This document shows positions 29,640-36,831 of a stretch of DNA of 64,000 nucleotides, piece after piece. Position 1 is the first letter of the stretch. Each line of letters begins with the position of its first letter. The stretch is taken from the NCBI GenBank assembly GCA_902512065.1, contig CABXHU010000004.1:1-64000 (forward strand), written 5' to 3'. The notes below the pieces were generated by a model that saw only the letters and a list, made by a program, of their open reading frames with translations, had not been told where the DNA came from and did not search any database. A program made the position numbers and the translations under genes. Source of the DNA: an uncultured Bacteroidota bacterium (GTDB lineage Bacteria > Bacteroidota > Bacteroidia > Flavobacteriales > Flavobacteriaceae).

Positions 29640-30104
29640 TTAAAGTTTTATTTTCACTTTTGCTTCAACAATGTCCTTATATAATAAGTCTATCTTTTTT
29701 TCTACTGTTATTTTACCCTTTCCAATTGGTTTTTTTTCTCTTTGTTTCCAAAATAGACTAATCTGATTGGAATTAGCATTAACTAGTTTTGCTTCATATT
29801 TCAAATCGTCTTTAGTTTTAATAACTAATATTCTTCCAATATTTTTTATATACTGTCTAATATTAGAAAGAGGGGTTACAGCTCCAGAAGATGTTACTTC
29901 TAGAGAAAAATCATGTTTATCCCTGTCAATATTGTGCTCAATAGATCTGCTAACATATATGCAGTCTTCTACTGTTACCCCATTATCTCCATCAATTATA
30001 ATTTTAATGGAATTATCAAGAGCTATATCCATATCTATTAAAAATAGGTCTTCCCTGCTTTTTAAACAGTTTGCTAGTTCGTTTTCTATAATATTTCTTA
30101 ACAT
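29640..30104 (-). CDS. rimP: Ribosome maturation factor RimP
   Basis: A 154-residue RimP needed for 30S subunit maturation. Diagnostic segments are the DIALDNSIKIIIDGDNGVTVEDC strand-turn region (about 26-48), then SLEVTSSGAVTPL (about 69-81), where most families have EVSSPG. The C-terminal domain is SH3-like. It opens the rimP-nusA-infB operon. Its ATG at 30104 lies only 11 bases beyond the end of a 10-bp hairpin, with no Shine-Dalgarno sequence between them. Confidence 0.95.
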   Translation of the reverse strand: MLRNIIENELANCLKSREDLFLIDMDIALDNSIKIIIDGDNGVTVEDCIYVSRSIEHNIDRDKHDFSLEVTSSGAVTPLSNIRQYIKNIGRILVIKTKDDLKYEAKLVNANSNQISLFWKQREKKPIGKGKITVEKKIDLLYKDIVEAKVKIKL

Positions 30105-30115
30105 TTTTCTATAAA

Positions 30116-30140
30116 AAGAGGGGACTTTTCGTCCCCTCTT
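30116..30140 (-). terminator. Strong hairpin before rimP, terminator or attenuator
   Basis: A perfect 10-bp stem (AAGAGGGGAC / GTCCCCTCTT) with a 5-base loop. On the minus strand it is followed by a short T-rich run ending TTTTTATAG. On the plus strand the stem is followed by eight Ts (30143-30150), so it could act in both directions. There is no plus-strand gene directly upstream to terminate. On the minus strand it lies between tRNA-Gln and rimP, downstream of two promoters and 11 bases before the rimP start codon. Confidence 0.75.
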
Positions 30141-30166
30141 AATTTTTTTTCATTAATCAGTGGCAG

Positions 30167-30199
30167 CAAATATACAATATTATTTTGAAATCAATCAAA
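30167..30199 (-). promoter_or_regulatory. Second promoter of the rimP-nusA-infB operon
   Basis: TTTG (30199-30196) is followed after 21 bases by TATATTTG (30174-30167) on the minus strand, an exact TAnnTTTG match. The start site should fall near 30162, giving a leader of about 58 bases that contains the hairpin at 30116-30140. Confidence 0.6.
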
Positions 30200-30226
30200 T
30201 ATAATTAATAGCTGCTATCATATTAG

Positions 30227-30299
30227 TTGGCCTACTAGGGCTCGAACCTAGACTCTTCTGGACCAAAACCAGACGTGTTGCCAGTTACACCATAGGCCA
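30227..30299 (-). tRNA. tRNA-Gln (UUG)
   Basis: A 73-base cloverleaf on the minus strand. The acceptor TGGCCTA pairs perfectly with TAGGCCA. The anticodon stem TCTGG/CCAGA encloses the loop TTTTGGT with anticodon TTG, and the T-arm carries GGTTCGAGCC. CCA is not encoded. It has its own promoter 13 bases upstream and lies in front of rimP. Confidence 0.97.
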
Positions 30300-30311
30300 A
30301 TAATGAGGAAG

Positions 30312-30341
30312 CAAATTTATAACAATCTTTTATTTGAACAA
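30312..30341 (-). promoter_or_regulatory. Promoter of tRNA-Gln (and possibly rimP-nusA-infB)
   Basis: On the minus strand TTG (30341-30339), a 19-base spacer and TAAATTTG (30319-30312). This is an exact Bacteroidota-type promoter, ending 12 bases before the mature tRNA 5' end. Confidence 0.65.
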
Positions 30342-30414
30342 TATTATTTAAAGAATTAAGTTATTTTTTTAAATAATATTAGAGGAATTTATTCATAAAT
30401 TTGGATGAAAATAC

Positions 30415-33400
30415 ATGAAAATGAATGAAAATGATTTTAAAAAATGGAACTTAATTCTAGGATGGTTATGTTTTTTAATAGCATTCATAGTGTATTATTT
30501 AACTACTGAGCCCACTGTTAGTTTCTGGGATACAGGGGAATATATCACCACATCGGCAAAACTTCAAGTTGGACATCCTCCTGGAGCCCCTCTTTTTCAA
30601 ATGCTAGGAGCTATTTTCTCAATTTTTGCATTAAGCAGTGAACAAGTAGGATTTACAATAAATTTGATGAGTGGATTTGCAAGTGCATTGACCATATCGT
30701 TTATGTTTTGGTCTATTACCATGTTATTATCAAAAATTTCAAATAAAATAGATGATTCTAAAGATAAATCAATAGCTATTCTTTCAGGAGGATTAACAGG
30801 AAGTTTAGCTTTTACTTTTACTGACACTTTTTGGTTTAATGCCGTTGAAGCAGAAGTCTATGCAATGGGAACCCTAATTATGGCTATTTTATTCTACCTA
30901 GCCCTTAGATGGGAAAAAGACATGGACAAGCCTAAAGGTGATAAATGGCTTATTTTAATATGTTTTATGATTGGACTATCCTTTGGAATACATTTGATGG
31001 GTCTACTAACTATTCCTGCAATTACACTAATTTATTTCTTTAAAAATTACAAAACTATAAATATCAAAAATTTCCTATTTGCTAATGTAATAGGTGTGGC
31101 AATTCTTATGGGGGTATTTAAATTAATGCTCCCCCCAACTCTTAAGTTCTTTAGTTTTATGGAGTTATTCTTTGTTAATGATATGGGCTTGCCATTTAAC
31201 TCCGGAACAATAGTTTCATTTCTTCTAATTGCCAGCACTTTTTATTTCGCTATTTCATATACATCAAAAAGAAATCTTGTTACTGGGAATACTATAGTAT
31301 TATGTATTCTTTTTATTTTCTTAGGATTTTCATCCTGGATAATGCTTCCTATAAGAGCAAATTCAAAAGTTGTTGTCAATGAAAATAATCCTTCAACTGT
31401 AAGAGAACTTCTTGCTTATTATAACTTAGAACAGTATCCTAAGACCTATTTATTTTATGGCCCACTATTTACTGACCAATATTCTGGGCTTGATGAAAGC
31501 AACCCTTATACTGATGATAAGCCAAAATATGAAAAAGATGAAAAAAATGAAGAGTACATTATAGTTAATGATTATAAAAATGCTGCTCAAAATTTTAATT
31601 CAAAACATGCTTCATTTCTTCCAAGAATGTGGAGCCCTGAACATGCAGAAAATTACATGAAATATTCAGGTTTTTTAAATTTTAAGGTCAAACCAAAATA
31701 TATATCTGAAAACTCTATTACTGAAGTTATTAATGATTTTAAAGTAAAAATTCAAGCTGACCAAATAGACTATGAGACCTTTCACAAATTTCTAAAACAA
31801 TATGGACAATTTTTAGATATTGAAAAGCCGTCTGTATTAAGCAATATATATTATTCAATTGATTTTCAAATTGGATATATGTACTGGAGATACTTTATGT
31901 GGAATTTTACTGGAAGACAAGATGACTTGCAAGGAAAATTTAATATGCATGGGAACTGGATCAGTGGAGTTAATTTTATTGATGAAATGCATTTGGGAAT
32001 TAGTCAAGAAAATCTCCCAAGTGATGTCTTAAATAATAAAGCGCGCAATACTTATTATTTTCTGCCACTAATTCTAGGTATAATAGGGCTAATCTTTCTT
32101 TGGTATAGAAATAGAAAATTATTTTGGGTAATGTTAGTATTCTTTTTATTCACTGGAATAGGGATTCAAGTATATACGAATGTTAGAATATTTGAGCCTA
32201 GAGAAAGGGATTATATTGTGATTGGTTCATTTTATGTTTTTGCCATGTGGATAGGATTTGGAGGCTATGCTATATGGGAATATTTAAAATCTAAAATCAA
32301 ATTTAAATTATTATCTATTACTGTTGGAGTGCTTTGTATACTATTAATTCCTGGCATATTAGCTTCAAATAATTGGGATGATCATAATAGATCTGGAAGA
32401 TACTCTGCTCATGCTATGGCCGTAAATTATCTAGAATCCTGCGCTCCAAATGCTATACTATTTACCATAGGGGATAATGATACTTTTCCGCTTTGGTACG
32501 CACAAGAAATAGAAGGTATTAGAACTGATGTTAGAGTAGTGAATACCAGTTTACTCAGCACTGACTGGTATATAGATCAAATGAAAAGAAAAGCATATGA
32601 AAGTGATCCAATTCCATCCTCATTATCTCATGATAAATATAGACATGGTACCCGTGATTACGTAATAAAAGAAACTATTACTAATGATACACTTGATATT
32701 AATATTTTCTTAGATTTTATTACAAGAGATGAAAAAAGATTTAAGTATAAAGCTCTTTTAGATCAGCAAGGATATGACACAAGAGGACTAAGATCCCAAG
32801 ATCTTAATGCTAATTATTTGCCAAGTGAAAACATAAGTATTAAAGTAAATAAGAATAACGCTCTATCAAATAATATAGTTAGCTCAGAGGATGCTGATAA
32901 AATTGTCGATTCAATAATTATAAAAATCAAAGGTCAAGCTTTATATAAAAATCGTCTGTTGATGCTTGATATAATTGCTAGCAATGAATGGAAAAGGCCA
33001 ATTTATTTTACTGGTGGGGCATTTGGAGATGAAGATTATATATGGATGAAAGATTATCTACAAGTTGAAGGAGTCTGTTATAAATTAACTCCTATTAAAA
33101 CACCAGTTGATCCTGAAAGACCTTACGAAATGGGTCAAGTAAATATAAGCACAATGTATCCTCTAGTAAAAAAATGGAAATGGGGTAAAAGGAGCGAAAA
33201 AGAAATCTATTATGATACTGAATCGAGAAGGAATAGTATAACCTATAGAAGCAATATGATTAGATTAATTGATCAATTAATCATTGAAAATGAAAATGAA
33301 AAAGCAGAAGAAATTCTAGATCTAGCAATGGCAAAAATGCCTATTGAAGATTTTGGGTTCTACACTCTTTTAATTCCCTTTATTAACTCATATTATACAA

Positions 33401-33636
33401 TAGAGAAAAAGGACAAAGCCAGAGAGATTTTTGAAAAAATTGCTATAAAATATAAAGAGAGTCTTGAATATTATAGTAATATTTCAGATTCTAATAAGAA
33501 TAAATATGCAGAATTAATATATACAGACATTGAGAGGTATAGATCTCTTGTTGATGTGCTAATATCTTATGAAGAAGGCGAATATTTAGAAAGTAAAATG
33601 AAGGAATTTAATGACTATTTGGATCTATTCTTATAA
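30415..33636 (+). CDS. DUF2723 (TMEM260-like) membrane glycosyltransferase-type protein
   Basis: A 1073-residue protein. The first 600 residues contain about 11-13 membrane helices, and the remainder is soluble with a helical, TPR-like C-terminus (about 930-1073). The N-terminal hallmark is EPTVSFWDTGEYITTSAKL (about 28-46), where the acidic residues after helix 1 match the catalytic position of GT-C glycosyltransferases such as protein O-mannosyltransferases. This is followed by GHPPGAPLFQMLGAIF. Animal TMEM260 is an O-mannosyltransferase. The bacterial members are very common in Bacteroidota, and their substrate is not established by this sequence. The gene ends 1 bp from the convergent thioredoxin-like gene. 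An in-frame ATG at 30421 is an alternative start. Confidence 0.88.
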   Translation: MKMNENDFKKWNLILGWLCFLIAFIVYYLTTEPTVSFWDTGEYITTSAKLQVGHPPGAPLFQMLGAIFSIFALSSEQVGFTINLMSGFASALTISFMFWSITMLLSKISNKIDDSKDKSIAILSGGLTGSLAFTFTDTFWFNAVEAEVYAMGTLIMAILFYLALRWEKDMDKPKGDKWLILICFMIGLSFGIHLMGLLTIPAITLIYFFKNYKTINIKNFLFANVIGVAILMGVFKLMLPPTLKFFSFMELFFVNDMGLPFNSGTIVSFLLIASTFYFAISYTSKRNLVTGNTIVLCILFIFLGFSSWIMLPIRANSKVVVNENNPSTVRELLAYYNLEQYPKTYLFYGPLFTDQYSGLDESNPYTDDKPKYEKDEKNEEYIIVNDYKNAAQNFNSKHASFLPRMWSPEHAENYMKYSGFLNFKVKPKYISENSITEVINDFKVKIQADQIDYETFHKFLKQYGQFLDIEKPSVLSNIYYSIDFQIGYMYWRYFMWNFTGRQDDLQGKFNMHGNWISGVNFIDEMHLGISQENLPSDVLNNKARNTYYFLPLILGIIGLIFLWYRNRKLFWVMLVFFLFTGIGIQVYTNVRIFEPRERDYIVIGSFYVFAMWIGFGGYAIWEYLKSKIKFKLLSITVGVLCILLIPGILASNNWDDHNRSGRYSAHAMAVNYLESCAPNAILFTIGDNDTFPLWYAQEIEGIRTDVRVVNTSLLSTDWYIDQMKRKAYESDPIPSSLSHDKYRHGTRDYVIKETITNDTLDINIFLDFITRDEKRFKYKALLDQQGYDTRGLRSQDLNANYLPSENISIKVNKNNALSNNIVSSEDADKIVDSIIIKIKGQALYKNRLLMLDIIASNEWKRPIYFTGGAFGDEDYIWMKDYLQVEGVCYKLTPIKTPVDPERPYEMGQVNISTMYPLVKKWKWGKRSEKEIYYDTESRRNSITYRSNMIRLIDQLIIENENEKAEEILDLAMAKMPIEDFGFYTLLIPFINSYYTIEKKDKAREIFEKIAIKYKESLEYYSNISDSNKNKYAELIYTDIERYRSLVDVLISYEEGEYLESKMKEFNDYLDLFL

Positions 33637-33637
33637 T

Positions 33638-33934
33638 CTATGCATATTCTTGTAGCCTCCCAATTAATGTATTAGCATCTTCTTCCCCATTTTGTCTCCA
33701 TTTCATTTCACCGCTCTTGTATATAATTAAAGTTGGAACTCCTTTTATTCTTAATGCATCTGCAAGTTCATTGTTTTTTTCCACATCTATTTTAATAACC
33801 TTAGCCTTATCTCCCAAAGCTGCTGCAACATCTTTAAGTACAGGATGCATGGTATTAGAGGCTTCATCCCATTCTGTAAAAAACTCCAATAATACAGGAA
33901 CTTCAACGTCAATTAAGTCTCCAAATTTTGCCAT
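33638..33934 (-). CDS. Thioredoxin-fold protein lacking the catalytic cysteines
   Basis: A 98-residue protein that follows thioredoxin closely: VPVLLEFFTEW (12-22), then the active-site position, the KVIKIDVEKNNELADALRIKG strand-helix and the cis-proline loop GVPTLIIY with P67. The active site, normally WCGPC, reads WDEAS (22-26), and the whole protein contains no cysteine. It cannot be a disulfide reductase. It may be a chaperone-like or scaffolding thioredoxin. Its own -7 element lies at 33964-33971. It is convergent with the DUF2723 gene, with 1 bp between the stops. Confidence 0.9.
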   Translation of the reverse strand: MAKFGDLIDVEVPVLLEFFTEWDEASNTMHPVLKDVAAALGDKAKVIKIDVEKNNELADALRIKGVPTLIIYKSGEMKWRQNGEEDANTLIGRLQEYA

Positions 33935-33963
33935 TAACTAGATTTTAATGTAAATAGATAATA

Positions 33964-33971
33964 CAAATATA
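33964..33971 (-). promoter_or_regulatory. -7 element of the thioredoxin-like gene
   Basis: TATATTTG on the minus strand matches TAnnTTTG, giving a leader of about 25 bases before the ATG at 33934. No good TTG element is present at the expected distance. Confidence 0.45.
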
Positions 33972-34148
33972 ACATTTTCGTAAAATTTGATGTTAAAACT
34001 ATGTTAATCAATAGGTTAATTAATTTTAAACTAATTCTATTATTTATTGCAAATAAAAAAAAATAAAAGATTAATAAAACAAAATCGTTTTTATTATTTT
34101 AGAGTAATTATTCTTCTTTAATATTATTATAAATTATAGATCATTATT

Positions 34149-35828
34149 ATGAAAAATCAAAACAATAATTCGGCTCTTTATACATTGGTAAGTGTTTTCT
34201 TCTTTTGGGGGTTCATAGCTGCATCGAATGGTGTCTTTATACCTTTTTGTAAAACCTATTTTAGTATAGATCAATTTCAATCACAATTAGTAGATTTTGC
34301 ATTCTATGGAGCTTACTATATAGGTGCATTAATTTTATTTATTTGGTCTAGTCAAACAGGCAAAGACATTTTAAATAACTGGGGGTATAAAAGAGGAATT
34401 ATTTATGGGCTGATTATTTCAGCTATAGGAGCAATAATAATGCTTCCTTCAGTCAATGGAGCAGCATTTGGCGAAACACAAGTTTTCTACTATGTATTAG
34501 TTGTGCTATTTATTGTTGGGCTTGGATTTTCTCTTCAACAAACTGCAGCTAACCCATTTGTAGTTTCTCTAGGGGACCCAGCTACTGGCTCAAATAGACT
34601 AAATCTTGCTGGGGGTGTTAATTCTTTTGGAACAACAATTGGACCTTTATTGATTGCGTTTATAATATTTGGTTCTGCCCCAATTTCTGGTGATGAATTA
34701 ACTGAATTAATTAAAACTGGCAGTATTCAACTTAGTACTATCCAAGGATTATATCTTGGTGTAGCTGCATTATTTATTGCAGTAGCAATATTTTTCTATG
34801 TGTCCAAAAATTTGCCTGATGCTAAAAATGAAGACAGTTTTGAATCTGCAACAAAAGCAAAAAACTTACTTATTATATTAACTGTAATTATGATTCTTTG
34901 TTTTGGTTGGATTTTTTATACCTATACAGATGGGTATGATTTAATGGAAGGTGAAAAATTAGAAAATTATAGGCTTTTAGCCTCTGTTATAAGCCTATTC
35001 GCTGTATTTGGATTAATATATTATGCATATAAAAAAGCGCAAAATAATTCCAATGGATGGGGAGCTCTTCAATATCCTCAATTGGGACTTGGAATGCTTG
35101 CAATTTTCACCTATGTTGGAGTTGAAGTTACAATACAAAGTAATTTAGGAGAATTATTAAAAAATGTGAGTGATGCTGTAAATAATTTAAATCCTCTAGG
35201 ACTTGAAGTAATGAGTGATTCAGAAATTGCAAAATATATTTCTCTTTATTGGGGAGGACTAATGATAGGAAGATGGAGCGGGTCAATAACTGTTTTTAAT
35301 CCTTCTAAAAAATTGAAAAAAATATTAATGTGTACTGTTCCATTTTTAGCCTTTGGAGTTATTATAGCTGTTAATCAAATTAGTGGAAATCCAATAACAT
35401 CTAATGAAATATTCATATTCTCATTTATTATTGTAATTCAAATAATTGGATTCTATTTAGCAAAAGATAATGCTATAGCAACTATGAAAATATTTAGTCT
35501 TCTTGGAGTTTTGGCAATGTTAATTGGAGTATTAGCTTCAGGAAAAACTGCATTGTTTGCGTTTCTTACTGGGGGATTGTTTTGTTCAATAATGTGGCCA
35601 TGTATTTTTTCCTTGAGTATTAATGGAATAGGAAAATATACATCGCAAGGCTCATCCTTTTTAATTATGATGATTTTAGGAGGCGCTATAATTCCTCCTG
35701 TTCAAGGAAAATTAGCTGATATATTTTCTATTCAAGAATCATATTGGGTGGCTGTTCTATGTTTTGCATTTTTGCTTATCTATAGCTTTATGACACAAAG
35801 AATTTTAGCAAAACAAAACCTTCTATAA
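34149..35828 (+). CDS. FucP-type sugar MFS transporter
   Basis: A 559-residue major facilitator with about 12-14 helices. The start ([21 protein letters not shown]) and the [22 protein letters not shown] region are hallmarks of the fucose/glucose/GlcNAc permease branch (FucP/NagP-like) abundant in Bacteroidota. It is longer than E. coli FucP (438 aa) because of a central loop and extra hydrophobic segments between about 215 and 330. It overlaps the next gene, a glycosylasparaginase, by 1 bp (TAATG), so both are made together, which hints at an amino-sugar or glycan-derived substrate. Exact specificity is unknown. Confidence 0.88.
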   Translation: MKNQNNNSALYTLVSVFFFWGFIAASNGVFIPFCKTYFSIDQFQSQLVDFAFYGAYYIGALILFIWSSQTGKDILNNWGYKRGIIYGLIISAIGAIIMLPSVNGAAFGETQVFYYVLVVLFIVGLGFSLQQTAANPFVVSLGDPATGSNRLNLAGGVNSFGTTIGPLLIAFIIFGSAPISGDELTELIKTGSIQLSTIQGLYLGVAALFIAVAIFFYVSKNLPDAKNEDSFESATKAKNLLIILTVIMILCFGWIFYTYTDGYDLMEGEKLENYRLLASVISLFAVFGLIYYAYKKAQNNSNGWGALQYPQLGLGMLAIFTYVGVEVTIQSNLGELLKNVSDAVNNLNPLGLEVMSDSEIAKYISLYWGGLMIGRWSGSITVFNPSKKLKKILMCTVPFLAFGVIIAVNQISGNPITSNEIFIFSFIIVIQIIGFYLAKDNAIATMKIFSLLGVLAMLIGVLASGKTALFAFLTGGLFCSIMWPCIFSLSINGIGKYTSQGSSFLIMMILGGAIIPPVQGKLADIFSIQESYWVAVLCFAFLLIYSFMTQRILAKQNLL

Positions 35829-36802
35829 TGCAAAGAAGGAAGTTTATAAAAAAAGCATCATTGATTTCTATAGGGCTTGGTATAGCAAACAAAGCTTATT
35901 CAAAAAATTACAAAAAAACTAATAGTTTATACAATAATATTACTCCTCTAGTTATTGCAACTTGGGATGTAAAAAATGCAACAAAAAAAGCATGGAAAAT
36001 AATACAAAATAATCAAAGCTCTTTAGATGCTGTTGAACAAGGATGTATGATAGAAGAGGCTAATGAAAATGGCCAGTCAGTTGGAAAGGGAGGGTTGCCA
36101 GACAGAAATGGCAATGTAACATTAGATGCATGCATTATGAATAGTAAAGGAGATTGCGGCTCGGTTGTTTTTCTTAAAAACATAAAACATGCAATATCTC
36201 TAGCAAGAAAAGTTATGGAAGACACTCCACATGTTATGCTTGCTGGTATAGGAGCTGAAGAGTTTGCCTACTCCATTGGTTTTAAAAAAGAAAACTTACT
36301 TACTAAAGCTTCTAAAAAAACATGGGAAAATTGGAAAAAAACTTCAAAATATAAACCTGTTATAAATATCGAAAATCATGATACAATTGGAATGTTAGCA
36401 ATTGATAATAATGGAAATATTTCTGGGGGCTGTACTACAAGTGGACTGGCATATAAAATGAGTGGAAGAGTTGGTGATTCTCCAATTATTGGATCTGGAT
36501 TATATGTAGATAATGAAATTGGTGGTGCAGTGGCAACAGGTCTAGGTGAAGAAGTTGTTAAAACTGTTGGGAGTTTCTTAATTGTAGAGCTAATGCGTCA
36601 AGGACATTCTCCACAAAAAGCATGTGAAATAGCAATAAGTAGGATTGTAACTAAAAGTGATTACAAAAATTTTCAAGTAGGGTACATAGCATTAAATAAA
36701 CAAGGCGATACGGGCTGTTATTCAATACAAAAAGGATTTAGTATGACTTTATGCCAGTCAAATAATAATGTTAATATAAAATCAGATTCTTACACAACTT
36801 AA
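35828..36802 (+). CDS. N4-(beta-N-acetylglucosaminyl)-L-asparaginase (glycosylasparaginase)
   Basis: A 324-residue Ntn-hydrolase that cleaves the GlcNAc-Asn bond left after protein N-glycan degradation. The self-cleavage site is HD/TIGM, with T186 as the new N-terminal nucleophile. Downstream, GGCTTSGLAYKMSGRVGDSPIIGSG and VATGLGEE carry the substrate-binding residues of the family. The N-terminus [20 protein letters not shown] has a twin-arginine-like signal, so the enzyme is probably exported to the periplasm. It is translationally coupled to the sugar MFS transporter (1-bp overlap) and followed after 29 bp by polA. Confidence 0.93.
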   Translation: MQRRKFIKKASLISIGLGIANKAYSKNYKKTNSLYNNITPLVIATWDVKNATKKAWKIIQNNQSSLDAVEQGCMIEEANENGQSVGKGGLPDRNGNVTLDACIMNSKGDCGSVVFLKNIKHAISLARKVMEDTPHVMLAGIGAEEFAYSIGFKKENLLTKASKKTWENWKKTSKYKPVINIENHDTIGMLAIDNNGNISGGCTTSGLAYKMSGRVGDSPIIGSGLYVDNEIGGAVATGLGEEVVKTVGSFLIVELMRQGHSPQKACEIAISRIVTKSDYKNFQVGYIALNKQGDTGCYSIQKGFSMTLCQSNNNVNIKSDSYTT

Positions 36803-36831
36803 TTAATGTAATTCCTTAACTTCTATCCAAT

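Noticed and set aside
29767-30114. A 115-residue plus-strand frame opposite rimP
   Set aside because: rimP is convincing on the other strand. The antisense frame has no recognisable feature and ends within the hairpin region.
30116-30150. Reading the hairpin plus eight Ts as the terminator of a plus-strand gene
   Set aside because: There is no plus-strand gene between 25783 and 30116. The minus-strand leader interpretation fits the neighbouring genes, although bidirectional action remains possible.
30396-30403. TAAATTTG as the promoter of the DUF2723 gene
   Set aside because: The motif matches, but there is no -33 partner, and it would make the mRNA essentially leaderless at the ATG at 30415. 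Too weak to list as a feature.
34020-34148. Promoter of the sugar MFS transporter
   Set aside because: The region is very AT-rich with poly-A runs, but I found no exact TAnnTTTG with a suitably spaced TTG.
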